From Mycobacterium avium subsp. avium (GTDB lineage: Bacteria > Actinomycetota > Actinomycetes > Mycobacteriales > Mycobacteriaceae): a stretch of 64,000 nt of DNA. The notes beneath the pieces are model-generated. The model was not told the origin of the DNA, did not search any database, and was given only the letters and a program-made list of their open reading frames with translations. The position numbers and the translations under genes are program-made. Of this stretch, positions 7,621-16,992 are shown in pieces. Location of the stretch: NCBI RefSeq assembly GCF_009741445.1, contig NZ_CP046507.1, positions 1,736,001 through 1,800,000 of the forward strand, written 5' to 3'. Position 1 is the stretch's first letter; each line of letters begins with the position of its first letter.

Positions 7621-9060
7621 CTACAACGGCAACGCGGCCTGCCAGCGATCGCGAATCGCGGCCCGATAGTTGTCGTCGAACCGGTTAGCTCGCGGGTAAG
7701 AATCCTTCCAGGCGAAGGGCTTACACGCGTCGATGAGCACGATCCCCATCGACAGGTCACCCGCATCGCGTTTCGCAGGCGACAGTCGCGGATCGATCGC
7801 CGTTGTCGGTGTGCGCAGGATGTGGATGGATTCGGTCGGGTCGACGCGAGTGAACAGCGCCCAGAGCACATGATTGATGTCGGTGATATCGATGTCTTCG
7901 TCGACGACGACAAAGTAGCGGTCCATGCCGCCCGTTCTCTTTCGTCCCGCTGCCGCCAACAACGCATGCATGGCGTCGCCGGTGCCGGTCTGCTCGATCG
8001 ATATCACCATCATCAACTGGCGCGCATATGCCCACACGCCCTTGATGTTTTGCACCCCAGAGGCTTCAAGGTGATCCCAGGTCACCGAGGCGGAATACAG
8101 CGGAACCGCTTGGTCCCCCGCAGGGACGGTTGGAATCATCGGCGGCGCGCCCAAAATGATCGGTGAATCGCGATGCAAGATGCGTTGCACTCGGACCACG
8201 GTTTCATTGCCGGCATGGGTGAAATACCCCGTCCATTCACCGAACGGCCCCTCGGGAACCGACTCCTCCTCCACCGGGGGCATCTCGCCCTCGAGAACAA
8301 TCTCGGCGTGCGCTGGAACGGGAAGGCCAGTACCCGGCGCGGCCAGTACCTCGACACCGCTACCTCGTAGGCCTCCGGCCACGTCATACTCGCAGACCCC
8401 GGAGGGTGCGGCGATCGCGGCGGCGGTCGTCAGGATGGGATCGCAGCCCACCACCACAGCGATGGGGCAGGCTTGACCGCGGTGCCAGTACTTCTGCGCG
8501 ATCGCAAGTGCATGCCGATTGCCCAGCATCCACAACGACAGCCTGTCTTTGCCCTGCACACACCCGCGATAGGTGCCTACGTTGACCCAACCGGTATCGG
8601 GATCTTTGGTGATGACCATGCACGCCGTTCCGATGTAGCGCCCGCCGTCACCATCGTGCCAGCGTGGCGTCGGAAATATGTTCAGGTCGACGTCATCGCC
8701 GTCCAGTACGTTTTCAAGTACCGATCCCGTCGAAAGCAGCACTGGCGCAACGGGATCGATGCTCTTGCTCAGGTCCTTCCAAGCTTTGACGATATCCATG
8801 GCCGGGGTCCAAGGGGGCAACCCTAACGCCACCGCGCAGCGTGGCACAGTCCCCATGAAGTTGGTGAAGACCCGGTAGCCGCTCGGGTATCCCTCGATGT
8901 TGTCGAAGAGCAGCGCCGGCCCCTCTTTTTCGGCTAAAAGCTCGGTCAGACAACCAATTTCGAGGTCCCAATGCGCGCCGCGGATGGTTTTGACCTCCTC
9001 GCCGCCCAACTTATCGGTCAGCGTTTGGATGTAATCCCGCAAATCGCGAAATACAGCCAC
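7621..9060 (-). CDS. UbiD-family prenyl-FMN-dependent (de)carboxylase
   Basis: 479 residues, the usual length for UbiD, Fdc or aromatic-acid decarboxylases. The catalytic Glu-Arg-Glu set can be placed at R165 ([14 protein letters not shown]), E270 and E275 ([12 protein letters not shown]), matching the EGPFGE signature. It probably decarboxylates an unsaturated or aromatic carboxylic acid; the substrate is unknown. It is first in an operon with the split-barrel gene (50-base gap) and ubiX, which would supply the prenyl-FMN. Less GC-rich codon use than core genes suggests transfer. It could also run in the carboxylating direction. Confidence 0.92.
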   Translation of the reverse strand: MAVFRDLRDYIQTLTDKLGGEEVKTIRGAHWDLEIGCLTELLAEKEGPALLFDNIEGYPSGYRVFTNFMGTVPRCAVALGLPPWTPAMDIVKAWKDLSKSIDPVAPVLLSTGSVLENVLDGDDVDLNIFPTPRWHDGDGGRYIGTACMVITKDPDTGWVNVGTYRGCVQGKDRLSLWMLGNRHALAIAQKYWHRGQACPIAVVVGCDPILTTAAAIAAPSGVCEYDVAGGLRGSGVEVLAAPGTGLPVPAHAEIVLEGEMPPVEEESVPEGPFGEWTGYFTHAGNETVVRVQRILHRDSPIILGAPPMIPTVPAGDQAVPLYSASVTWDHLEASGVQNIKGVWAYARQLMMVISIEQTGTGDAMHALLAAAGRKRTGGMDRYFVVVDEDIDITDINHVLWALFTRVDPTESIHILRTPTTAIDPRLSPAKRDAGDLSMGIVLIDACKPFAWKDSYPRANRFDDNYRAAIRDRWQAALPL

Positions 9061-9141
9061 AATCCCTCACCCCTGTCCTCTCTCGGCGAATCGGAATTCA
9101 AGCTCGCTACTAACCATGGCCGCCCAAAATCCATATGTCTA

Positions 9142-9158
9142 ATAGCTAGTTCAGCTAT
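9142..9158. promoter_or_regulatory. Inverted repeat upstream of the ubiD operon
   Basis: ATAGCT-AGTTC-AGCTAT, perfect 6-base arms, lies about 82 bases upstream of the ubiD start in an AT-rich stretch. It is a candidate operator for the operon. The rest of 9061-9356 holds only the SDR fragment at 9216-9284 and nothing else I recognise. Confidence 0.4.
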
Positions 9159-9215
9159 CAGCCATCTGAAATTTAGATCGCTAGAGCTAGACAGGCCTGG
9201 TCCCGTGCAGCGTGA

Positions 9216-9284
9216 CCGGCCCGGCCCGAAGGGGTTCCAGGACTTGTCATTCCGATCGACGGTCGCTATCTCGCCGGCGCCTGA
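9216..9284 (+). pseudogene. Short-chain dehydrogenase C-terminal remnant
   Basis: Twenty-two codons ending at the TGA 9282-9284 read PEGVPGLVIPIDGRYLAGA, the classic final strand and loop of SDR enzymes (usually PVDGGYLA). An in-frame stop lies directly upstream at 9213-9215, so nothing else of the gene survives. It marks the right edge of the low-GC island, mirroring the nitronate monooxygenase fragment at the left edge. Confidence 0.45.
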
Positions 9285-9356
9285 TGCCGCGGCAGGCGCG
9301 GCATCACCTTCACCCCGAGTACAACGCCGCTGGGGACCTGAAGGGCCGCCAGCCGA

Positions 9357-9965
9357 TCAGCCGCCGAACACCCCGGTGAGCTGCGCCTGCGCGGTCGCGG
9401 CGCCGGCAATGGCCTGCGCGGCCTGCGCACCGGCCAGCCCACCGGGCAGCTGATAGTCGTTGGGCAGCTGATAGAGGGTGAACCGGTAGTGGTGGGTGCC
9501 CGTTCCGGCGGGCGGACACGGCCCCTGGTAGCCGGCCTGTCCGGCGGTGTTCGGCAAAGTCGTTGTGCCGGGCGGCGTTTGGCCCGCGGACGTGCTGCCG
9601 GAGCCCGGGGCGATGCCGGTCACCACCCAGTGCACGTACGGCCCCGCCGGGGCGTCGGGGTCGTCGACGACCAGGGCCGCACCCGTCGGCGCCGACCACG
9701 CCAGCGGCGGTGCGATGCCCTCGCCCTTGCAGGTGTACCGCGGCGGGATCGGGGCGCCGTCGGTGAATGCCGGGCTGGTGATTGTCAACGGCCCGCCGGC
9801 CGGGGCGTTCGGCGCCGTGCGGCCCAGGGTGGTCACCCTGGGTGTCGACGGAGTCGTCGTCGGGCCATGACCGTGGCCGCCGCAACCGACCGCGCCCGCC
9901 GGCAGCGCCAGCGCGCAGATGATCGTGCCGATCCGGCGAGAGGTGTCCACCAGCGTCGCTTCCAT
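9357..9965 (-). CDS. PEBP-family lipoprotein, Rv1910c/LppC-like
   Basis: 202 residues from the ATG at 9965. The signal peptide ends in a lipobox-like AVGC at about residue 28, followed by a Thr/Pro-rich linker. A phosphatidylethanolamine-binding-protein domain then shows [40 protein letters not shown] and [11 protein letters not shown]. The protein is probably anchored on the outer face of the membrane; the ligand is not known. M. tuberculosis has two such genes (Rv1910c, lppC) next to furA; here there is one and furA is 35 kb away. It lies 87 bases downstream of an SRPBCC gene on the same strand. Confidence 0.85.
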   Translation of the reverse strand: MEATLVDTSRRIGTIICALALPAGAVGCGGHGHGPTTTPSTPRVTTLGRTAPNAPAGGPLTITSPAFTDGAPIPPRYTCKGEGIAPPLAWSAPTGAALVVDDPDAPAGPYVHWVVTGIAPGSGSTSAGQTPPGTTTLPNTAGQAGYQGPCPPAGTGTHHYRFTLYQLPNDYQLPGGLAGAQAAQAIAGAATAQAQLTGVFGG

Positions 9966-10052
9966 ACCGCACAGTCTGACGCGCCGGTGGGCGCCGCGGA
10001 AGCATCCCTTCCCGGCCGGGCGATGGCGCCGGGCCACAGCGAAGAGCAACGG

Positions 10053-10502
10053 TTATGAGGCCGCGCGCTTCTTGACCTCCGCCACCCGCTTGCGCAGGCC
10101 TTCGGTGGCGGTGTCCATCAGGCTCTTGGACCCCTTCTTGATGAGGAATCCCGGCACCGGCATCACCAGGTCGACGGTGAGCTCGAAGTGCACGCGCGTG
10201 GCGTCGCCTTCGGGCGTCAGGGTGTAGCGACCCTGTTGAGCGCGTTGCTGTTTGGAGCTGACCAGCGTCCAGCCCACACCGTCGTCGTAAATGGTGTACG
10301 CGAGTTCCTGTTCGTCGCTGATGCCGACGAGCTTGACCACCTGCCTGGACCTGATGGGGTGGTTCTCCTCGTCGCGCTCGAGCACCTCGACCTTCTGGTG
10401 TGCCGGCGACCACTCGGTCAGCGACTCGAGGTCGAACAGCACGTCCAGGATCTCCTCCGGTGTCGCTTCGATGACGACTTCGCGGGAATCGGTGATAGCC
10501 AT
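10053..10502 (-). CDS. SRPBCC-fold protein (polyketide cyclase/dehydrase-like)
   Basis: 149 residues with the hot-dog-like START fold pattern: an N-terminal strand VVIEATPEEILDVLFDLESLTEW, a central strand set (RSRQVVKLVG, ELAYTIYDDGVGW) and a long C-terminal helix with many lysines and arginines. Similar small proteins are common in mycobacteria (Rv0854/Rv0856/Rv0857 type) and probably bind a hydrophobic ligand; no catalytic residues are evident. It sits between the PEBP lipoprotein gene and a second SRPBCC gene, all on the minus strand. Confidence 0.8.
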   Translation of the reverse strand: MAITDSREVVIEATPEEILDVLFDLESLTEWSPAHQKVEVLERDEENHPIRSRQVVKLVGISDEQELAYTIYDDGVGWTLVSSKQQRAQQGRYTLTPEGDATRVHFELTVDLVMPVPGFLIKKGSKSLMDTATEGLRKRVAEVKKRAAS

Positions 10503-10552
10503 GCCCGGGAGATAGCCGGTGCGGTGCCGCCCGAAACCCGTGGCATCGGCAG

Positions 10553-10960
10553 CTAGTCGACGGCGACCCGGGCGAGACGGGGGAGCACGGTGTCGCGCCA
10601 GCCCGGGCCCATCTGTTCGAAGGCCCGGGCCATGCGGGCGTCGTCAAGGTCAAATCCGCTGTGTTCCAAGAAGACTCGGGTTCCCTCGCCTTCGGCTTCC
10701 AGCCGCCAGGTCAATGTCCAGGCCGCGGTGAAGGTGTAGACGAAGCGGCGCGGCGGGTCAACCTCGAGCACCTGGCACGGCTGCTTGCCGTAGCCAGGCA
10801 TGTCGAGCGTGAATCGATGTCCCACCACCGCGGCGACCTGCCCCTCGGCCCACCACAGTTTCATCAGCTCGGGTTCGGTCAGCATCCGCCACACCTTCGC
10901 CGGTGGCGCCGCCACGAATTGGTCCACCCGGATCGTCGCGAACCTGGACGTGTCCGTCAT
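10553..10960 (-). CDS. SRPBCC (AHSA1-type) protein coupled to an ArsR regulator
   Basis: 135 residues from the ATG at 10960. Features: VDQFVAAPPAKVWRMLTEPELMKLWWAEG, then VGHRFTLDMP and WRLEAEGEGTRVFLEHSGFD, the typical activator-of-Hsp90-ATPase-like signature with WW after the first helix. The start overlaps the ArsR stop by four bases (ATGA). Such ArsR-AHSA1 pairs are widespread, and the SRPBCC partner is usually thought to bind a small molecule sensed with or controlled by the ArsR protein. The precise role is unknown. Confidence 0.85.
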   Translation of the reverse strand: MTDTSRFATIRVDQFVAAPPAKVWRMLTEPELMKLWWAEGQVAAVVGHRFTLDMPGYGKQPCQVLEVDPPRRFVYTFTAAWTLTWRLEAEGEGTRVFLEHSGFDLDDARMARAFEQMGPGWRDTVLPRLARVAVD

Positions 10961-11280
10961 TCCAGCTCCTCTGCTACCTCGGCGAGCCGGCGCAGTCGTG
11001 TGCGCCAGAACTTCTCGAATGGATGCAGCCACTCGCCGAGCTCGGCCAGCGGCTCCGCGGTCAGGTGGTAGATGCGCTGGCGGCCGCGCCGCTCGTCGGC
11101 CACCAGGTCGGCCTCGCGCAACACCTTGAGGTGCTCGGCGACCGCGGGCCGGCTGAGCTCGAACCGTTCGCTGAGTTCCCCAGCCGAGAGCGGATGGCGG
11201 GCGAGGAGCTGCAGCAGTTCGCGGCGCACCGGGTTGGCCAGGGCGAGAAAGACGCGATCGACGCCGGTCACGACCACCAA
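10957..11280 (-). CDS. ArsR-family transcriptional regulator
   Basis: 107 residues forming one winged helix-turn-helix: FLALANPVRRELLQLLARHP, SAGELSERFELSRPAVAEHL as the recognition helix, LVADERRGRQRIYHL as the wing. No CxC or other cysteine metal site is present, so it is not a classical metal sensor; it belongs to the group paired with AHSA1-type proteins. An inverted repeat just upstream at 11286-11301 is the likely autoregulatory site. Confidence 0.88.
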   Translation of the reverse strand: MVVVTGVDRVFLALANPVRRELLQLLARHPLSAGELSERFELSRPAVAEHLKVLREADLVADERRGRQRIYHLTAEPLAELGEWLHPFEKFWRTRLRRLAEVAEELE

Positions 11281-11285
11281 GATAC

Positions 11286-11301
11286 GTCGGACATTTCCGA
11301 C
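11286..11301. promoter_or_regulatory. ArsR operator candidate
   Basis: GTCGGA-CATT-TCCGAC is a perfect 6-base inverted repeat five bases upstream of the ArsR start. A further half-site-like TTTCCGACA follows at about 11312-11320, giving two direct copies of TTTCCGACA. The arrangement suits dimer binding by the ArsR protein. Confidence 0.6.
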
Positions 11302-11399
11302 ATGTAAACTTTTTCCGACACATCGGCCGGGCGCGAACCCGGCGCATCGGCGGGGTGCGGACCCGGCGCGGGCGGCCCTGCTGCGGCTACCTTGCTGGT

Positions 11400-12113
11400 G
11401 TGCATTTCGCGTGGGAACGGCTGACCGGCAGTGTGCATCGCTGCCGGCTCCCGTTCTGCGACGTCACCGTCGGGCTGATCTGCGGCCGCAGCGGAACCCT
11501 CCTCGTCGACACCGGAACCACGCTGACCGAAGCGGCCGCGATCGACGCCGACGTCCACCGGCTCGCCCGACGGCCGGTGAGCCATATTGCCTTGACGCAC
11601 AAGCACTTCGACCACGTGCTAGGTTCGTCGTTGTTCACCGGCGCCGAGGTCTACTGCGCGCCGGAGGTGGTCGAGTATCTCGGGGCGGCGACGGATCAAA
11701 TCCGCGACGACGCGCTGCGCCATGGCGCCGACGCCGTCGAGGTGGATGCCGCCATCGCGGCCCTGCGGCCCGTGCAGCACGGGATCCGCGACGCCCGGAT
11801 CGACCTGGGGGACCGCACGGTGACGATCACCCACCTGGGCGCCGGCCATACCGCGTCGGACCTGGCGCTGATCGTGCCCGCGGCGCGCGACGGCGAACCC
11901 ACGGTGGTGTTCACCGGTGATCTGGTCGAGGAATCCGGCGACCCCGCGATCGACGCCGACTCCGATGTGACGGCCTGGCCGGCCACCCTGGACCGGCTGC
12001 TGGCGCTCGGCGGGCCCGGGGCCCGTTACGTGCCCGGGCACGGCAGGGTCGTCGACGCCGCGTTCGTCCGTCGTCAGCGCGACTGGTTGCGCGCCCGCGC
12101 GGCCACCCGGTGA
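11400..12113 (+). CDS. Metallo-beta-lactamase-fold hydrolase, Rv1913-like
   Basis: 237 residues from the GTG at 11400 (VHFAWERL), chosen because the conserved fold begins there; an in-frame GTG-less extension upstream is Arg-rich and unlikely. The HxHxDH metal motif is present as THKHFDHVLGS near residue 70, with GAGHTASDL and TGDLVEE supplying later metal ligands and YVPGHG near the end. It is probably a zinc or iron hydrolase of unknown substrate. It precedes aceA, the same order as Rv1913 and Rv1915 in M. tuberculosis. Confidence 0.85.
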   Translation: MHFAWERLTGSVHRCRLPFCDVTVGLICGRSGTLLVDTGTTLTEAAAIDADVHRLARRPVSHIALTHKHFDHVLGSSLFTGAEVYCAPEVVEYLGAATDQIRDDALRHGADAVEVDAAIAALRPVQHGIRDARIDLGDRTVTITHLGAGHTASDLALIVPAARDGEPTVVFTGDLVEESGDPAIDADSDVTAWPATLDRLLALGGPGARYVPGHGRVVDAAFVRRQRDWLRARAATR

Positions 12114-12331
12114 ACGGCGCCCGCGTTCAATGCCGAAAGGCGTGGCGAAAAGTGTTGTGTCCCAAGGGTTGACGCCAACGACCGACCCGCCGTCGAACCC
12201 GACCGCACCGACGGCCGCAAGTACCGGATGCGGCAACAGTTTTGGTTCAACTCCTGCGACTCCTGATTGAACGGCCCTTTCCGGGGATAGACTCGCGGTC
12301 AGGGGAATCGTGCCGAGAGGAGCGTAAGACC

Positions 12332-14620
12332 ATGGCGATCATCGACAAAGAGACGCAAGTCCGGCCATCGTTCGACGACGAGGTAGCCGCCACGCAGCGC
12401 TACTTCGACGACCCCCGCTTCGCCCGCATCACGCGCCTCTACACCGCTCGGCAGGTGGCCGAGCAGCGCGGCACCATCCGCACCGACTACACCGTGGCAC
12501 GCGACGCGGCGGCCGCGTTCTACGAGCGGCTGCGCGAGCTGTTCGCCCAGAAGAAGAGCATCACCACCTTCGGCCCGTACTCGCCCGGCCAGGCGGTCAC
12601 CATGAAGCGGATGGGCATCGAGGGCATCTACCTCGGCGGGTGGGCCACCTCGGCCAAGGGCTCCACCACCGAGGACCCGGGGCCCGACCTCGCCAGCTAC
12701 CCGCTGAGCCAGGTGCCCGACGACGCCGCGGTGTTGGTGCGCGCGCTGCTCACCGCCGACCGCAACCAGCAGTACCTGCGGCTGCAGATGAGCGAACAGC
12801 AGCGCGCCGCCACCAAGGAGTACGACTACCGGCCGTTCATCATCGCCGACGCCGACACCGGCCACGGGGGAGACCCGCACGTGCGGAACCTGATCCGCCG
12901 TTTCGTCGAGGTCGGGGTGCCCGGCTACCACATCGAGGACCAGCGGCCCGGCACCAAGAAGTGCGGCCACCAGGGCGGCAAGGTCTTGGTGCCCTCCGAC
13001 GAGCAGATCAAGCGGCTCAACGCCGCGCGCTTCCAGCTCGACATCATGCGGGTGCCCGGGATCATCGTCGCCCGCACCGACGCCGAGGCCGCCAACCTGC
13101 TGGACAGCCGCGCCGACGAGCGCGACCAGCCGTTCCTGCTGGGTGCCACCAACCTCGACATCCCGTCGTACAAGGCGTGCTTCCTGGCGATGGTGCGCCG
13201 CTTCTACGAGCTGGGTGTCAAGGACCTCAACGGCCACCTGCTCTACGCGCTGCCGGAGGCGGAGTACGCCGAGGCCACCGCCTGGCTCGAGCGCCAGGGC
13301 ATCCAGGGCGTGATCTCCGACGCCGTCAACACCTGGCGCGAGAACGGGCAACAGTCCATCGACGACCTGTTCGACCAGGTGGAGTCGCGGTTCGTGGCGG
13401 CCTGGGAGGACGACGCCGGGCTGATGACCTACGGCGAGGCCGTCGCCGAGGTGCTGGAGTTCGCCGCGAGCGAGGGCGAGCCGGCCGACATGAGCGCCGA
13501 CGAGTGGCGGGCCTTCGCGGCGCGCGCCTCGCTCTACTCCGCCAAGGCCAAGGCGAAGGAGCTGGGCTTCGACCCGGGCTGGGACTGCGAGCTGGCCAAG
13601 ACCCCCGAGGGCTACTACCAGATCCGGGGCGGCATCCCGTACGCCATCGCCAAGTCGCTGGCCGCCGCGCCGTTCGCCGACATCCTGTGGATGGAGACCA
13701 AGACCGCCGACCTGGCCGACGCCAAGCAGTTCGCCGACGCCATCCACGCCGAGTTCCCCGACCAGATGCTGGCCTACAACCTGTCGCCGTCCTTCAACTG
13801 GGACACCACCGGCATGACCGACGAGCAGATGAAGCAGTTCCCCGAGGAACTCGGCAAGATGGGCTTCGTCTTCAACTTCATCACCTACGGCGGACACCAG
13901 ATCGACGGCGTGGCCGCCGAGGAGTTCGCCACCTCGCTGCAACAGGACGGCATGCTGGCGCTGGCCCGCTTGCAGCGCAAGATGCGTCTGGTCGAATCCC
14001 CTTACCGCACACCGCAAACGCTCGTCGGTGGGCCCCGCAGCGATGCCGCACTGGCCGCCTCGTCGGGCCGCACCGCGACCACCAAGGCGATGGGCGAGGG
14101 CTCGACCCAGCATCAGCATCTGGTGCAGACCGAGGTGCCCAAGAAGCTGCTCGAGGAGTGGCTGGCGATGTGGAGCGAGAACTACCACCTCGGCGAGAAG
14201 CTCCGCGTGCAGTTGCGGCCCCGCCGGGCGGGTTCGGACGTGCTGGAACTCGGCATCTACGGCGACGGCGACGAGCAACTGGCCAATGTCGTCGTCGACC
14301 CGATCAAGGACCGGCACGGCCGCAGCATCCTTCAGGTGCGCGACCAGAACACCTTCGCCGAAAAGCTCCGGCAGAAGCGGCTGATGACGTTGATCCACCT
14401 GTGGCTGGTGCACCGCTTCAAGGCCGACGCGGTGATCTACGTGACTCCGACCGAGGACAACCTGTACCAGACCTCGAAGATGAAGTCGCACGGCATCTTC
14501 AGCGAGGTGTACCAGGAGGTCGGCGAGATCATCGTCGCCGAGGTGAACCGGCCCCGTATCGCCGAACTGCTGCAGCCCGACCGGGTAGCGCTGCGCAAGC
14601 TGATCACCAAAGAGGGTTAG
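12332..14620 (+). CDS. aceA: Isocitrate lyase 2 (long form), intact
   Basis: 762 residues. Cleaves isocitrate to glyoxylate and succinate (glyoxylate shunt; related enzymes also act on methylisocitrate). The catalytic KKCGH motif has its cysteine at residue 211, and Mg-binding ADADTGHGG precedes it at about 172-180. The C-terminal half is the extra regulatory extension of AceA2-type enzymes. The ATG at 12332 has GAGAGGAG upstream. In M. tuberculosis H37Rv the corresponding gene is split into aceAa (Rv1915) and aceAb (Rv1916); here the frame is continuous through the whole length. It follows the Rv1913-like gene. Confidence 0.95.
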   Translation: MAIIDKETQVRPSFDDEVAATQRYFDDPRFARITRLYTARQVAEQRGTIRTDYTVARDAAAAFYERLRELFAQKKSITTFGPYSPGQAVTMKRMGIEGIYLGGWATSAKGSTTEDPGPDLASYPLSQVPDDAAVLVRALLTADRNQQYLRLQMSEQQRAATKEYDYRPFIIADADTGHGGDPHVRNLIRRFVEVGVPGYHIEDQRPGTKKCGHQGGKVLVPSDEQIKRLNAARFQLDIMRVPGIIVARTDAEAANLLDSRADERDQPFLLGATNLDIPSYKACFLAMVRRFYELGVKDLNGHLLYALPEAEYAEATAWLERQGIQGVISDAVNTWRENGQQSIDDLFDQVESRFVAAWEDDAGLMTYGEAVAEVLEFAASEGEPADMSADEWRAFAARASLYSAKAKAKELGFDPGWDCELAKTPEGYYQIRGGIPYAIAKSLAAAPFADILWMETKTADLADAKQFADAIHAEFPDQMLAYNLSPSFNWDTTGMTDEQMKQFPEELGKMGFVFNFITYGGHQIDGVAAEEFATSLQQDGMLALARLQRKMRLVESPYRTPQTLVGGPRSDAALAASSGRTATTKAMGEGSTQHQHLVQTEVPKKLLEEWLAMWSENYHLGEKLRVQLRPRRAGSDVLELGIYGDGDEQLANVVVDPIKDRHGRSILQVRDQNTFAEKLRQKRLMTLIHLWLVHRFKADAVIYVTPTEDNLYQTSKMKSHGIFSEVYQEVGEIIVAEVNRPRIAELLQPDRVALRKLITKEG

Positions 14621-14712
14621 CCGCCGGCCCGGACCGGAGTTTGCACGCCCGCGCCCCCGGGTAAGAAACAGAGGGCGTCGCGGCGCGGCGCCCCTTCGAG
14701 ATTGGGGTTGCG

Positions 14713-15123
14713 ATGAGATCTGGACCGAGGACGACGATCGCCGTGTTCGGCGGCGCGGCCATGCTCGTGCTGGCGGTCGGCTGCGGCGGCGGCCATAAGG
14801 GCGGCCCGAGCACCACCAGCACCACCACCCCGACGACGACGCCGTCGACGAGCGTCGTGCCGTCCACCACACCCGGCGGCGGTGGCACCGTGCCCGGCGG
14901 CCCGACCGGTGGCGGCGGCCCCGGCGGCGGTGGCGGCAGCATCCCCGGTGGCCCGACCGGTGGCGGCGGCCCCGGCGGCGGTGGCGGCAGCATCCCCGGT
15001 GGCCCGACCGGTGGCGGCGGCCCCGGCGGCGGTGGCGGCAGCATCCCCGGTGTCGGCGGGGGCGGCGGCGGACCGGGCGGCGGCGGCGGTTGCGTGGGCA
15101 ACGTCTGCGGCGGCTACCCGTGA
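14713..15123 (+). CDS. Gly/Thr/Pro-rich lipoprotein with perfect internal repeats
   Basis: 136 residues. Signal peptide with lipobox LAVGC (cysteine at about residue 24), a Thr/Ser/Pro linker at about 32-53, then an almost pure Gly-Pro-Ser-Ile-Thr region with three identical 17-residue units. It ends GGCVGNVCGGYP, with two cysteines. It would be tethered outside the membrane, and its function is unknown. It is not a PE_PGRS protein: there is no PE domain and the repeat is not GGAGGX. It lies about 90 bases after aceA. Confidence 0.75.
   Translation: MRSGPRTTIAVFGGAAMLVLAVGCGGGHKGGPSTTSTTTPTTTPSTSVVPSTTPGGGGTVPGGPTGGGGPGGGGGSIPGGPTGGGGPGGGGGSIPGGPTGGGGPGGGGGSIPGVGGGGGGPGGGGGCVGNVCGGYP
14899..15051. 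repeat. Three perfect tandem copies of a 51-bp unit
   Basis: Units 14899-14949, 14950-15000 and 15001-15051 are identical base for base and in frame with the lipoprotein gene, each coding for GGPTGGGGPGGGGGSIP. Perfect identity implies recent expansion or homogenisation, making it a candidate variable-number tandem repeat. Confidence 0.95.
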
Positions 15124-15305
15124 TCGCCCACCGCCGTTGAGTCGGCGCGGTTGACCCCGCGCTTTCTGTAGCTCCCTCGCTTGTTTCGCTAGCCGGTGGG
15201 GCCATGTTCATCTGGCCCCACCGGCTGATACCTTTTCGGGTTTTTCTTCCGGCTCGGCGTCGGGCACGGCTATGGTTCGGGGGACTCGACTGCAAGGGGA
15301 ACCCC

Positions 15306-16469
15306 ATGGGCAAGCTCAGGTTTGGTTACTTCATCGCCCCGTTCCACCGTGCGGGCACCAATCCGACGCTGGCCCTGCAACGCGACCTGGAATTCATCGA
15401 GCATCTCGATGCCCTCGGTTTCGACGAGGTCTGGCTGGGCGAACACCACTCGGCGGGCAGCGAAATCATCAGCTCCCCGGAGATCTTCATCGCCGCCGCG
15501 GCCGAGCGCGCGAAGCGCATCCGGTTCGGCACCGGCGTCATCTCGCTGTCGTATCACAACCCGCTGTGGGTGGCGGACCGGCTGATGCTGCTGGACCACC
15601 TCACGCACGGCCGCATCGTCGGCGGGGTGGGTCCGGGCTCGCTGCCCAGCGACTCGTCCATGATCGGGCTGACTCCCACCGACACCCGCGAGCTGCTGGA
15701 GACCAATCTCGACATCGTGGTCCGGCTGTTGGCGGGGGAGACGGTCAGCGCCAAGACGGCCACCCACCAATTGTTCGACGCCAAGTTGCAGCTGGCCCCG
15801 TACTCCGACGGTGGCATCCCGCTGGCGGTGGCCGCCGTCGCGTCGCCGACCGGCGCCCGGCTGGCGGGCAAGCACGGCATCGGGCTGCTGTCCATCGGGG
15901 CGACGCTGACCGTCGAGGGTTTCAATGCGCTGTCCTACCACTGGGGCATCGTCGAGGAGCGGGCGGCGGCCTTCGGCACCCAGGTCGACCGCACGAATTG
16001 GAGCCTGGTCGGTTTGTTTCATCTGGCCGAAACCGAGAAGCAGGCCCGCGAAGAGGTCAAGTTCGGCATCGAGCCGTGGTTCCGGTACTTCCAGAAGGTG
16101 GCCGCCTTCCCGCAGATGACGATGCCGGGCGATCAGCTCGACGAGATGATCGACGTCATCAACGAGAACGGGGCGGGCGTGATCGGCACGCCCGAGCGGG
16201 CGCGCGAACAGGTGCAGCGGTGCTGGGATCAATCCGGCGGGTTCGGCTGCATGCTGCAGATGGGTCACGAGTGGGCCAACCCGGCCGCGACCAAGCGCTC
16301 CGCCGAACTGTTCGCCGCCGAAGTGATGCCGCATTTCCAGGGCCAGGCGCAGCCGACGCTGGACGCGGCCGCGCGCGCCGGCCAGGCCCGCGACAGCCTC
16401 GCGCAGTCGCAGTTGGACGCCGTCGCGCACATGACGAAGAAGTATCAAGACGAGGTCGAGTCCAAGTAG
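15306..16469 (+). CDS. Luciferase-like flavin-dependent monooxygenase
   Basis: 387 residues from the ATG at 15306, which has AAGGGGAA upstream. TIM-barrel LLM-family features: FGYFIAPFHRAGTNP at the start, EVWLGEHHSAGSEI, IRFGTGVISLSYHNPLWVAD, and GRIVGGVGPGSLPSD. The EHH motif and length resemble limonene 1,2-monooxygenase-type and alkanal monooxygenase-type enzymes using FMNH2 (or F420H2 in mycobacteria). Substrate unknown. It converges with the Rv1919c-like gene at 16511. Confidence 0.88.
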   Translation: MGKLRFGYFIAPFHRAGTNPTLALQRDLEFIEHLDALGFDEVWLGEHHSAGSEIISSPEIFIAAAAERAKRIRFGTGVISLSYHNPLWVADRLMLLDHLTHGRIVGGVGPGSLPSDSSMIGLTPTDTRELLETNLDIVVRLLAGETVSAKTATHQLFDAKLQLAPYSDGGIPLAVAAVASPTGARLAGKHGIGLLSIGATLTVEGFNALSYHWGIVEERAAAFGTQVDRTNWSLVGLFHLAETEKQAREEVKFGIEPWFRYFQKVAAFPQMTMPGDQLDEMIDVINENGAGVIGTPERAREQVQRCWDQSGGFGCMLQMGHEWANPAATKRSAELFAAEVMPHFQGQAQPTLDAAARAGQARDSLAQSQLDAVAHMTKKYQDEVESK

Positions 16470-16510
16470 CCGCCGGTACACGAATTAGCTTGGGGCTGAA
16501 CGAGACCGGG

Positions 16511-16978
16511 TCAGCGCGCCTGGCCGGCTTCCCGCTCGGCGGCCTTCACCAGCCGGCCCGCGAAAAACTTCACCGCGCCGCCCATGGCCGCCCGCATCAG
16601 CGGGCCCGTCCCGCGCACGCCCTCGGTGAACGAGCCGGTCCAGCGGATGTCGGTGCCGCCGGCCGGATTCGGCGTGAAGACCACCTCGCCGGTGTAGTCC
16701 TTGGCCGGGCTGGGCGGCCCCACCAGCTTGTAGGCGTGACGGCGATCGGGCTCGTACTCCGTGGTCTCCTCCTGAACCAGCACCGGCCACAGGCCGACCT
16801 TGCGGATCGCCCCCACCCCGCCCGGCGCGGGATCGCCCTGGCCGGCCCAGCTCGAATGCAGCACGATCGGCTTTGCCCACCGTGACCAATTCGCGCCGTC
16901 CGCCACGAGCCGGAACAGGGTCGCGGCGGGCGCGCTGCTGGTGCGGGTGACTTCGAAGGAGAACTTCCGGCCCGGCAT
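16511..16978 (-). CDS. SRPBCC-fold protein, Rv1919c-like
   Basis: 155 residues, close to the length of Rv1919c. The pattern FSFEVTRTSSAPAATLFRLVADGANWSRW opens the fold; GGVGAIRKVGLWPVLVQEETTEYEP and GEVVFTPNPAGGTDIRWTGSF form the later strands, with a long C-terminal helix. A ligand-binding role is likely and no enzyme activity is assigned. An IS110 element ends just upstream of its start: TAGGAG, the last bases at the element border, is the only ribosome-binding site for the ATG at 16978. Its expression may now depend on the transposase transcript, which reads in the same direction. Confidence 0.82.
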   Translation of the reverse strand: MPGRKFSFEVTRTSSAPAATLFRLVADGANWSRWAKPIVLHSSWAGQGDPAPGGVGAIRKVGLWPVLVQEETTEYEPDRRHAYKLVGPPSPAKDYTGEVVFTPNPAGGTDIRWTGSFTEGVRGTGPLMRAAMGGAVKFFAGRLVKAAEREAGQAR

Positions 16979-16992
16979 GCGTTTCTCCTATG

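Noticed and set aside
14899-15051. CRISPR array
   Set aside because: Repeats are directly adjacent with no spacers, in frame within a gene; no cas genes in the window.
14713-15123. PE_PGRS-type protein
   Set aside because: Gly-rich, but there is a lipobox signal, no PE domain and the repeat unit is not of the PGRS type.
12299-15313. A 1004-codon minus-strand frame opposite aceA and the lipoprotein
   Set aside because: Antisense to well-supported genes; composition is Arg/Gly/His/Leu-rich, the usual shadow of high-GC coding DNA.
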